Assembly (NCBI GenBank): GCA_015222855.1
Contig: JADFWA010000358.1
Coordinates: 1 to 6,262 of the forward strand
Reading direction: 5' to 3'
Length of the DNA stretch: 6,262 nucleotides
Source: Pseudomonadota bacterium
GTDB taxonomy: Bacteria; Desulfobacterota; Syntrophia; Syntrophales; JADFWA01
Both the position numbers and the translations under genes were made by a program. Positions within the stretch are counted from its first letter, which is position 1. Each line of letters opens with the position of its first letter. This document shows positions 1 to 5,485 of the stretch, one piece after another. Below the pieces are notes generated by a model. It ran no database searches. It was given only the letters and a program-made list of their open reading frames with translations, and was not told the DNA's origin.

Positions 1-775
1 ACAGCTTTCGCTGAATCTGATTTATGGCTTCGTAGGACAGATCGGGGTTCTTTTCTGCCCGCACTTTGAAGGTATTTTGACCTACAAATTTCTCTTCGTG
101 ATGAGCAACCAAGATTCCTTCTTCATTCAACAGCCAGGCATAGCCGGTCTTTCCCGATACAATAGGTAAGATATGTAGCCTGCTCAACGTCTCCGGATCG
201 ACAGAACCAATTATAACACCATTGAATTCTCTTCCTCCTTTTTCGTCCTCAACGAAGAGTGGCCTCACCACCCGTATGCGTCTGTCCCCCATCTCATTGA
301 TGACCAACCCAGAGATGACAACCTCACCGGCCTCTTTAGCCTCTTGAAAACATGTCTCCCTGCTGTAGTCCTTTCCTATCAGGTCTTTCCGCCAGCCTTC
401 GTTGGGGTAGATGAAGCGGAGAATGCTCTTCTTGTCCAGCCTTCGCGATGATGTTTTGGGTGGAATTCCCTTGTACAGAACTTCCATTCGCTCAAGTATG
501 CCGGGTTCCATCTTCTGCACAACCGGAAAATCCGACAATGCACGCATGTCATCGTCTACATCGGCAATGAAAGACTCGATTCCTTTAGCGGCCGAACGAG
601 CCAGTATTAATTGCTGCCGGTTGAACTGCTCAGTGGCCAACCATATCACTTTACGATAATTCTTTTGACCAAGGAAGATCACCACAGCGATAGCAGTCAG
701 GGTAATAATGGTTATTATAAAGATATGTGGTAATATTGGAGGACGTTTTCCGTTTTTGTATGAAAGGACTTTCAT
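1..775 (-). CDS. Membrane sensor protein, N-terminal part with periplasmic Cache-like domain (partial)
   Basis: This gene runs off the left edge; 258 residues are visible and no stop is reached. It begins at ATG 775-773, behind a weak AGGGG-type ribosome site. The visible part is typical of a signal-transduction protein. It has a short basic cytoplasmic start, one hydrophobic membrane helix at about residues 15-36 (ILPHIFIITIITLTAIAVVI), then an extracytoplasmic region. In that region, IGKDYSRETCF, the VVISGLV stretch, RVVRPLF, GVIIGSVDPETLSRL and GKTGYAWLLNEEGILVAHH follow the usual order of a double Cache (dCache) ligand-binding domain. Known proteins of this build end in a histidine kinase, GGDEF, adenylate cyclase or chemoreceptor module, but that part lies outside the window, so the output cannot be named. 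The gene is downstream of recJ on the same strand, separated by 122 bases that hold a dispersed palindrome, so co-transcription is possible but unproven. The ligand is unknown. Confidence 0.8.
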   Translation of the reverse strand, partial: MKVLSYKNGKRPPILPHIFIITIITLTAIAVVIFLGQKNYRKVIWLATEQFNRQQLILARSAAKGIESFIADVDDDMRALSDFPVVQKMEPGILERMEVLYKGIPPKTSSRRLDKKSILRFIYPNEGWRKDLIGKDYSRETCFQEAKEAGEVVISGLVINEMGDRRIRVVRPLFVEDEKGGREFNGVIIGSVDPETLSRLHILPIVSGKTGYAWLLNEEGILVAHHEEKFVGQNTFKVRAEKNPDLSYEAINQIQRKL

Positions 776-789
776 ATTCGCTACCCCTT

Positions 790-845
790 GTCATTCCCGC
801 GAAAGTGGGAATCCATAGATCTCCGGGTCAAGCCCGAAGATGACA
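790..845. repeat. Dispersed palindromic repeat (TCATTCCCGCGAAAG type)
   Basis: This block between recJ and the sensor gene has two stem-loops. The first is ATTCCCGC at 793-800 and GTGGGAAT at 805-812 around a GAAA tetraloop, an 8-pair stem with one G-U pair. The second is CGGG at 824-827 and CCCG at 833-836. The ends GTCAT (790-794) and ATGAC (840-844) are inverted copies, as in miniature mobile repeats. From general knowledge, near-identical GTCATTCCCGCGAAAGCGGGAAT-like units are scattered through many proteobacterial genomes. It has no coding capacity. It could act as an mRNA-stabilising or weak terminating hairpin downstream of recJ, but it has no T-tract on the minus strand. Confidence 0.7.
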
Positions 846-897
846 TAGTATAAATTCAGGGTGACATTGAAAAATCTAACGAGGCCATGGAATATGA

Positions 898-2640
898 TTA
901 TTGCGTATACTGGGCCGCCTCCATGTCCTTCATCTTAAGCTGAATGCCGGATGTCCCGTTCCAGTGATTTATTTGAGGCGTAAAGACTATGTCGAACGTT
1001 GATCCTGAAAGGGTATCGATGAATTGACCATTGTTGAACCATATGGAATTGCATGACATCCCATCCCCGTTTATGCGCATCCTGAGATGATTATTCCCCA
1101 CAATCGACGGGGATTTTATGTTCACATTCCTCACACACAGCACAGGTTCCGGATTCATACTTCCGAAAGGGGCAAGCATCTCAATTTGTGAGACCAGTTC
1201 GTTATTAATTTCGTTCAGACCGCATTGAGCGTCTATAATTGTTTTGGGGATAATATCTGAGACTGTCAGAGTTTCACGAATTATTTCATCAAAACGCGAG
1301 CCGAATTCTTTTATATCCTCTTCTTTTATCGAAATCCCCGCGGCATATCGATGTCCTCCGAAAGAAAGAAACATGGAATCGCATCTTTTCAAACCCCGGT
1401 ACATATTAAATTCGGTGATACTCCTGCCCGAACCCCTGCCGATGCCGTCTGTAAGGCTGATCAACATGACAGGCCTGTAATATTTTTCAACAAGTCTTGA
1501 AGCGACAATGCCTATAACGCCGGGATGCCATTTGTCGGAGGCAAGCACAAGGGAACTTGTTTTCCGGAGGTCTATGGTTGTGTCTATTGTGTCGAGTATT
1601 TCAGAAAGAATTACCTTTTCCATACTTTGCCGTTCTCGGTTATATGCATCAAGTTTCCTCGCGATCCCCGCGGCCTCGTCCATATCATCCGTCAGGAGAA
1701 GTTGTACGGCATCATCCGGAGATCCGATACGTCCTGCCGCATTTATTCTCGGTATAAGGTTAAATGATGCCACCCTGGAATCAACAACACTGTTTTCTGT
1801 TCCAGATACCTCTCTTAATGCCCTCAAACCGACTCTTTTGTTTTCGGTAATCAGATCAAGTCCTGTCCTGGCAAATATCCTGTTTTCGTCTATCATTGGT
1901 GAGAGGTCTCCAATTGTTCCCAGGGCGACGAGGTCTAAATATTCCTTCAAGTTTGGATATTTTCTGTTTTCCCAGAAACCGTCTTCACGCAGTTTTCCCC
2001 TCAGAGCTATAAGAAAATTAAAAGCGACTCCAACCCCTGCAAGATGCTTAAAGGGAAATCGGCAGTCACCGCGATTCGGATTGATTGCGGCTATTGCCTT
2101 CGGAATCCTGTCGGGGACCTCGTGATGATCCAGGATTATGACATCCATACCCAGTGAGTTGGCGTGGGATACCTCATCATAGTCAGAGATACCACAGTCA
2201 ACCGTGATTATCAGTTTTACGCCTTCACTTTTTATCTTGTCTATTGCTCCGATGTTAAGACTGTACCCCTCGCTGATTCTGTCAGGAATATAATATGCTA
2301 CGTCATCGTGAATTTCCCTTAAAAATTTTACAAGGAGGGCCACGGAGGTAATACCGTCCGCATCGTAGTCGCCGTAAATCAGCACCTTCTCGCGGTTATA
2401 AACAGCCTTTATCAATCTATCAACACCCTCCTGCATGTCCTTCAGCAGGAAAGGATTATGAAGATCGTTCAGGGAAGGGGACAGGTGTCTTTTTGCATCA
2501 TCAGGGTCCAGGATGTTACGGTTTATCAACATCTGGGAGATGACAGGCTTTATGCCGAGTTTCCTGACCAGCAGGCGCTGTGTTTCTTCATTTGCTTCAG
2601 GCAATCTCCAGCGGGTGGTGGGTAATGTTGGTGCGGTCAT
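898..2640 (-). CDS. recJ: Single-stranded-DNA-specific exonuclease RecJ
   Basis: RecJ degrades single-stranded DNA 5' to 3' in the cytoplasm, acting in RecF-pathway recombination, mismatch repair and base-excision repair. The 580-residue length is close to that of the E. coli enzyme. The DHH phosphoesterase core is intact: DYDADG at residues 91-96, VDCG at 147-150, the signature DHH at 171-173, and GDLSPM at 244-249, which supply the aspartate and histidine metal ligands. NAAGR follows at 300-304. The DHHA1 half carries WHPGVIGI at 371-378, GRGSGRS at 401-407 and GGHRYAAG at 428-435. The remaining ~130 residues fit the OB-fold DNA-binding domain. ATG 2640-2638 is preceded by AGGAC at good spacing, and the protein starts in register with the family, so the start is secure. 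No frameshift or missing catalytic residue is seen. The neighbours on both sides are not repair genes, so RecJ is probably a stand-alone housekeeping unit here. Confidence 0.97.
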   Translation of the reverse strand: MTAPTLPTTRWRLPEANEETQRLLVRKLGIKPVISQMLINRNILDPDDAKRHLSPSLNDLHNPFLLKDMQEGVDRLIKAVYNREKVLIYGDYDADGITSVALLVKFLREIHDDVAYYIPDRISEGYSLNIGAIDKIKSEGVKLIITVDCGISDYDEVSHANSLGMDVIILDHHEVPDRIPKAIAAINPNRGDCRFPFKHLAGVGVAFNFLIALRGKLREDGFWENRKYPNLKEYLDLVALGTIGDLSPMIDENRIFARTGLDLITENKRVGLRALREVSGTENSVVDSRVASFNLIPRINAAGRIGSPDDAVQLLLTDDMDEAAGIARKLDAYNRERQSMEKVILSEILDTIDTTIDLRKTSSLVLASDKWHPGVIGIVASRLVEKYYRPVMLISLTDGIGRGSGRSITEFNMYRGLKRCDSMFLSFGGHRYAAGISIKEEDIKEFGSRFDEIIRETLTVSDIIPKTIIDAQCGLNEINNELVSQIEMLAPFGSMNPEPVLCVRNVNIKSPSIVGNNHLRMRINGDGMSCNSIWFNNGQFIDTLSGSTFDIVFTPQINHWNGTSGIQLKMKDMEAAQYTQ

Positions 2641-2685
2641 TTTTGTCCTGTTGTTTCGTTTCTCAATACACGTTTGTAACTATTC

Positions 2686-2712
2686 AGCCACCAAGTCGCC
2701 AAGACACAAAGG
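2686..2712. repeat. Dispersed repeat fragment (CCACCAAG...CCAAGACACAAAG type)
   Basis: In the 190-base gap upstream of recJ, the segment from GCCACCAAG to GACACAAAGGG resembles the degenerate CACCAAGGCACCAAGACACAAAG units seen scattered between genes in many bacterial genomes. Within it, CCAAG recurs (2690-2694 and 2699-2703). It codes for nothing. The identification rests on memory of the motif, and only one copy is present here. Confidence 0.45.
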
Positions 2713-2722
2713 GAAATTAGAT

Positions 2723-2749
2723 ACTATATGGGGGGAGGGCAGAGTGCAA
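2723..2749 (-). promoter_or_regulatory. Possible sigma70-type promoter for recJ
   Basis: Read on the minus strand, TTGCAC (2749-2744) is followed 15 bases later by TATAGT (2728-2723), about 80 bases upstream of the recJ start. The -10 match is good (5 of 6) but the -35 match is poor and the spacer is short. A TAGTAT two bases further on gives a 17-base spacer with a weaker -10. This is only a candidate. It fits the idea that recJ is transcribed separately from the methyltransferase gene. Confidence 0.25.
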
Positions 2750-2795
2750 TACTGTTCACTTAAACATCTGTCCATCTCTGTAATGCTGTCCGATT

Positions 2796-2831
2796 AACCA
2801 ATCATCCTCTCACATGATCCGAATGATTGTT
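2796..2831. repeat. Imperfect inverted repeat at the 3' end of the methyltransferase gene
   Basis: AACCAATCAT (2796-2805) and ATGATTGTT (2823-2831) form a stem with one bulge and a loop of about 17 bases, overlapping the methyltransferase stop codon. On the minus strand no run of T follows, so it is not a convincing intrinsic terminator, though it could protect the transcript end. Confidence 0.3.
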
Positions 2832-3574
2832 TACCTTTTTTCAATTTTCAGGAAATAATTAATTCCTGTAGGTTCTTCTACAATATCTATGTCTTTGATA
2901 TCTTGCTCGGGAATTGTCTTTGCAAAATCAAACATATCTTGTTTATCTCGATATATCAATTGCCAATCATATATGTATTCCATTACAAACTTGAGATCGC
3001 TGGGATTATTGTAATTAAAATTTCCGATTATCAATGAACCACCAGGTTTCACTAAATAAAATAAGTTCTTCGTTAAAGCAGCTGTTCCCTTACTGTCATC
3101 TAATGGAAATGATTGTATATAATCATATAAACCTGCGCTATAGACTAAATCAAATCCTTCTTTTTCCAAATAACCCAATTCATATTTTAATGAACTTAAA
3201 AGAACACGTAAGCCCGTGAAATCTTTGCGAGGGTAACAATATTTCGCGAAAAATTTTCTTGGTCTTGCTGTACGATATTTTCCAGAAATTATTTGAAAAG
3301 CATTTGCAAGAGCATATTTAAATCGTACATCTTCATTTGTAAAACCAAACTTCTGCAAAGTATCCATATCATGATCAAGGGCAAGGAATTGAAATCTATC
3401 TTCACTAAAATCAACAAGAATTTCTCTAATTTCTTGAGCAGGACCAGCGGCTAAACTAAGAATATTACCACCATCTGTCTTCAAAATTTCTCGAGTTAGA
3501 TATACCTTTCTTTCTCTAACAGATTGACATGCTTTAGTAGAGACGGCCCCTCTGTGCCAATATAAGTGTCTCAC
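2831..3574 (-). CDS. Class I SAM-dependent methyltransferase, PhcB-like, probably 5'-truncated
   Basis: The enzyme should move a methyl group from S-adenosylmethionine to an unknown acceptor. Visible motifs in order: ILSLAAGPAQE at residues 38-48 (SAM-binding loop), FLALDHD at 63-69 (acidic residue that would bind the ribose), FDLVYSAGLYDYI at 141-153, LVKPGGSLIIGNF at 174-186 and DWQLIYRDKQDM near 203-214. The ACQSVRERKVYL stretch (15-26) just before the first motif, together with DWxLIYR, recalls the family of PhcB, which makes 3-hydroxypalmitate methyl ester signals in Ralstonia. That link is from memory and only at family level. The only early in-frame start is GTG 3574-3572, which lies inside a perfect hairpin and has no ribosome site. 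The first ~9 residues come from the hairpin, so the original N-terminus seems lost. It follows the TAA of the upstream membrane gene with no gap and in the same frame. Two 60-base lines counted by hand are 32-33% GC, against 42-50% for two recJ lines, which hints at foreign origin. Confidence 0.75.
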   Translation of the reverse strand: MRHLYWHRGAVSTKACQSVRERKVYLTREILKTDGGNILSLAAGPAQEIREILVDFSEDRFQFLALDHDMDTLQKFGFTNEDVRFKYALANAFQIISGKYRTARPRKFFAKYCYPRKDFTGLRVLLSSLKYELGYLEKEGFDLVYSAGLYDYIQSFPLDDSKGTAALTKNLFYLVKPGGSLIIGNFNYNNPSDLKFVMEYIYDWQLIYRDKQDMFDFAKTIPEQDIKDIDIVEEPTGINYFLKIEKR

Positions 3575-3592
3575 TTATATTGGCACAGAGGG
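3548..3592. repeat. Perfect 45-base hairpin (21-base arms, 3-base loop) splitting two in-frame ORFs
   Basis: The left arm 3548-3568 begins CCCTCTGTGCC and the right arm 3572-3592 ends GGCACAGAGGG. They are exact reverse complements across all 21 bases, with loop TCT at 3569-3571. On the minus strand it fills exactly 15 codons: it supplies the last five residues and the TAA of the membrane gene, then the GTG and first codons of the methyltransferase gene. There is no T-tract and no target-site duplication in the flanks. A pair of abutted terminal inverted repeats from an insertion sequence is the most natural reading. I could not assign the IS family. An assembly fold-back is also possible. 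Confidence 0.9.
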
Positions 3593-4297
3593 AATTTTTT
3601 CCAACCTGATGTTTGCGGTCTTGAGTTTTCCCTGTTCATTTTCCAGCAGGTAAGCCAGAAAAAAATCCCTTCTTGTATAATATTCTATGGAATAGCAGAC
3701 AAACATTCCGATGATATTGGCGCTAATAACAAAAAAGCTGTTGCCAATCTGAATCGAAGCAGGCGTATCGATGACCCACACTGACACAATCTCGTAAAAC
3801 ACTACAATTGTCCAACCGGCAAGTGTTGCCCAAGTGAATCGAACTCTGGTAAATGAATACCCCCATATAAATACAAGTATCAGGCCTGCATAGTAAGAAT
3901 AATTCACAGGAGGGGGGATAATTGAAATCATTGCGATGATACCGAAACCGGCAATCATCATCGCTGCAGCAACAGATATTTGAAAATATCTTTTGAAATG
4001 AGGCAAAAAGGAAAACAGTATGACACCCAACAAACACGGACAAACAACGGCAAAACGTATAAGCCACAGTGCACCCTTCATTTCCGGAACTAATGTCGCG
4101 TCAAGTATGCCAAAAAATCCGTAGAATAAAATCCCGGCAAAAAGGGATAGTCTTACCTGTCTCAAGGAATTTTTAAAAAAATCATCAAGAAAAGTCCCTT
4201 CAATATCCCCAGGAAATGACAAGGTTAGAGGGTCCAACTCCATCTCTTGCGAATCGAGTGAAGTAGCCGGCATTATTAAGTCTCGATGCTCTTTCAT
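3575..4297 (-). CDS. Six-helix membrane sensor domain (MASE-like), output domain missing
   Basis: The 240-residue product has a polar N-terminus of about 45 residues, then six predicted membrane helices at about 51-70, 77-98, 105-127, 136-152, 155-176 and 186-206. A charged stretch follows (YTRRDFFLAYLLENEQGKL, 206-224, then KTANIRLEK). This build matches N-terminal membrane sensor modules (MASE group) found in front of adenylate cyclase, diguanylate cyclase or histidine kinase domains, where the charged part starts the signalling coiled coil. Here the protein ends just as that linker begins: its last five residues (PSVPI) and TAA are encoded by the 45-base hairpin. It is therefore probably a truncated sensor, or the front half of a fusion to the downstream methyltransferase, which is in the same frame. 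ATG 4297-4295 has a strong AGGAAGG ribosome site about 8 bases upstream, so expression signals look intact. The exact family could not be fixed by eye. Confidence 0.75.
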   Translation of the reverse strand: MKEHRDLIMPATSLDSQEMELDPLTLSFPGDIEGTFLDDFFKNSLRQVRLSLFAGILFYGFFGILDATLVPEMKGALWLIRFAVVCPCLLGVILFSFLPHFKRYFQISVAAAMMIAGFGIIAMISIIPPPVNYSYYAGLILVFIWGYSFTRVRFTWATLAGWTIVVFYEIVSVWVIDTPASIQIGNSFFVISANIIGMFVCYSIEYYTRRDFFLAYLLENEQGKLKTANIRLEKIPSVPI

Positions 4298-4403
4298 ATC
4301 GTTCCCTTCCTGAGAGAAATATTTATTGTATAATATGGGTGGGCGCTCTTAAAGGGGCTTAATCCTCCGTTGGGATTTGGTCTCTATAGACAGGAGTGAA
4401 TCA

Positions 4404-4439
4404 ATGTATAACACAAAATACAGCTATTACTTTCTATAG
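4404..4439 (+). other. Tiny tyrosine-rich reading frame, possible leader peptide
   Basis: In the 291-base divergent gap, ATG 4404 opens an 11-codon frame (MYNTKYSYYFL) ending in TAG. It has a good ribosome site, CAGGAG at 4391-4396, seven bases ahead of the ATG. Four of eleven residues are tyrosine. It lies about 150 bases ahead of the DUF4911 gene. There is no clear terminator or antiterminator pair after it, so the attenuation idea is weak and a chance frame is quite possible. Confidence 0.2.
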
Positions 4440-4501
4440 CCCAACTTCAAGATATTTTGGCAATATACTAATAATATGTCAAATTCTCAACATATTTATA
4501 T

Positions 4502-4507
4502 TATAAT
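4502..4507 (+). promoter_or_regulatory. Possible -10 box for the DUF4911 gene
   Basis: A perfect TATAAT stands at 4502-4507, about 80 bases before the DUF4911 start. No good -35 box lies 16-18 bases upstream; the region is simply AT-rich. An ATAATATGTCAA at 4471-4482 and TATAATGTCAA at 4502-4512 form a loose direct repeat that could be a regulator site or chance. The rest of the 4298-4588 gap shows only short weak stems, such as AATCC/GGATT near 4361-4377 and GGGGA/TCCCC near 4513-4530. Confidence 0.3.
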
Positions 4508-4588
4508 GTCAAGGGGATATCTTTCCCCAAGCCCACCGCCTAATTTTAGATAGTTGAGTTTCATCCCTGTCAAGAGGAGAATTATTTC

Positions 4589-4897
4589 TTGATATTTAGC
4601 GACCTAAATGCTAACCATTACCGTTCCTTAGGTAAAGTGGTTATGACTTCACATAAAAGAAGCGGCGTCGTTGAAAAGTATTTGAAGTTAGATCGAAAAG
4701 ACATATCATATCTGCAGTTCATCATTGAAAGTTATGAAGGACTTGCGACGGTAACGACCGTCGATAAAAACACGGCGATTGTCAGGCTTTCCATAATGCC
4801 GGATTTTGTTTCAGATATTGATAAAATACTTAATGACCTTGGAAAAGAGATTGATTTTACACCCCTCACCCAACCCTCTCCCCAGGGAGAGGATTAA
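4589..4897 (+). CDS. DUF4911-like small protein with a repeat-derived C-terminus
   Basis: The product is 102 residues with no signal peptide or membrane helix, so it is probably cytoplasmic. Residues about 27-90 fit the DUF4911 family as I remember it: a short beta start (VVEKYLKL), then YLQFIIESYEGLATVTTVD at 41-59, a second strand NTAIVRLSIMP, and a closing helix DIDKILNDLGKEI. The family has no established function. The TTG start at 4589 is chosen because GAGGAG at 4574-4579 stands nine bases before it. ATG at 4643 (residue 19) is an alternative that keeps the whole domain but has a weaker site. The last residues (TPLTQPSPQGED) are translated from a common dispersed palindrome, so the original stop has been replaced. 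It lies 23 bases before the exported-protein gene, probably in the same transcript. Confidence 0.75.
   Translation: MIFSDLNANHYRSLGKVVMTSHKRSGVVEKYLKLDRKDISYLQFIIESYEGLATVTTVDKNTAIVRLSIMPDFVSDIDKILNDLGKEIDFTPLTQPSPQGED
4863..4894. repeat. Dispersed palindrome CCTCTCCC-CA-GGGAGAGG inside the end of the DUF4911 gene
   Basis: CCTCTCCC (4875-4882) and GGGAGAGG (4885-4892) are perfect reverse complements around CA, preceded by CCCCTCACCCAAC. This CCCTCACCC...CTCTCCC...GGGAGAGG unit is very common between and at the ends of genes in many bacteria, and its translation as PLTxPSPxGE is a familiar C-terminal oddity. The gene frame runs through it to a TAA just beyond. It may also form a stable hairpin between the two co-directional genes. 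Confidence 0.8.
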
Positions 4898-4920
4898 AGG
4901 TAAGTAGAAAGGAGCTCACC

Positions 4921-5355
4921 ATGAGGCGATCGTATGGAATTCTTGTTATATTGGCCGTTTTGCCCCTTCTGTTTGGGATGGGTGGGGGCATGTTTGGAAA
5001 GGGCTCTCCGAAGAAAATACCCGTGCCTGAAAAAAAGTTCACGGCAACCTTTATTGATCAGATGGACGTCATAGCGGAATGTACGGAAGTAAGCATAGAA
5101 GGGGGGACGTTTCTCGAAGGAAACAGGGGAAAAGGGGTTTATACAATACCCTTCGATGAAATAAAGAATATAGTGTTCTGTCTTAAAGAAGGCAAACTTA
5201 CTGGATTCGTAAAGCTGAATGATGGAAGCGCCGTTGAATTGATCTTGGAAAAGAATAAAAAGGTTTATGGAAGGACAAAATACGGGACCTTTCAGATAAG
5301 GCTTTCGAATCTTAAGAAGATAATCATTCATCCGCGACCTGAAAAGGAAGAGTAA
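4921..5355 (+). CDS. Exported beta-rich protein of unknown function
   Basis: The product is 144 residues. It begins with two arginines and a hydrophobic stretch (residues 6-20, GILVILAVLPLLFGM), a good Sec signal peptide or single anchor. There is no lipobox cysteine, so it is likely periplasmic or membrane-anchored. From about residue 40 on it alternates polar and hydrophobic residues as in beta strands. Two related segments appear: YTIPFDEIKNIVF at 74-86 and TFQIRLSNLKKIII at 123-136, separated by FVKLNDGSAVELIL (96-109). I do not recognise a named family, and the two segments suggest an internal duplication or a small beta barrel. ATG 4921 has an ideal AAAGGAG site six bases upstream. It sits just after the DUF4911 gene, probably in the same operon. 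The longer opposite-strand frame over it has no independent support. Confidence 0.85.
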   Translation: MRRSYGILVILAVLPLLFGMGGGMFGKGSPKKIPVPEKKFTATFIDQMDVIAECTEVSIEGGTFLEGNRGKGVYTIPFDEIKNIVFCLKEGKLTGFVKLNDGSAVELILEKNKKVYGRTKYGTFQIRLSNLKKIIIHPRPEKEE

Positions 5356-5444
5356 CGAGGTGAAAATCCTTCCATCATGGCCTTTCGGCCCCAATGAAAC
5401 GAGAAAGTAGTATCATAGTTCACGGCGTGCAATGCCCGTCCTCC

Positions 5445-5476
5445 AACTCGGAACTTTGAACTCTGAACTCGGAACT
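5445..5476. repeat. Direct repeat AACTCGGAACT, dispersed-repeat type
   Basis: The 11-base unit AACTCGGAACT occurs at 5445-5455 and again, identically, at 5466-5476, with TTGAACTCTG between. The whole block reads as degenerate (GAACT)-based units, a pattern seen in intergenic repeats of many bacterial genomes. It ends ten bases before the next gene's start and so supplies the only purine-rich stretch (GGAACT) available there as a ribosome site. The rest of 5356-5485 shows only a short GGCC/GGCC stem at 5380-5391 with no T-tract. Confidence 0.7.
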
Positions 5477-5485
5477 ATTATAAAA

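Noticed and set aside
411..659. Plus-strand open frame of 82 codons
   Set aside because: It is antisense to the Cache-like sensor gene and has no ribosome site or recognisable content.
1244..2125. Plus-strand open frames of 66 to 205 codons
   Set aside because: They lie wholly inside recJ, whose catalytic motifs are all intact on the minus strand; they are antisense shadows.
3548..3592. The strong hairpin as a rho-independent terminator
   Set aside because: There is no T-tract after it in the minus direction, and in the plus direction there is no gene to terminate; the run of T at 3595-3600 follows the plus-strand stem but serves no known transcript. The stem also overlaps coding frames on both sides.
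3723..4067. Minus-strand frame of 114 codons, cysteine- and phenylalanine-rich
   Set aside because: It is an alternative frame inside the six-helix membrane gene; its odd composition comes from reading hydrophobic codons out of frame.
4513..4530. GGGGA...TCCCC stem as an intrinsic terminator
   Set aside because: The stem is only five pairs and no T-tract follows on either strand.
5380..5391. GGCC/GGCC stem after the exported-protein gene as a terminator
   Set aside because: The four-pair stem has no following T run.
4894..5394. Minus-strand open frame of 166 codons covering the exported-protein gene
   Set aside because: It mirrors a plus-strand gene that has an ideal ribosome site and a signal peptide; its own product shows no recognisable domain.
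5360..5410. Short GTG-started 16-codon frame after the exported-protein gene
   Set aside because: It has no well-placed ribosome site and no recognisable content; the shared frame with the downstream gene is a one-in-three chance event.
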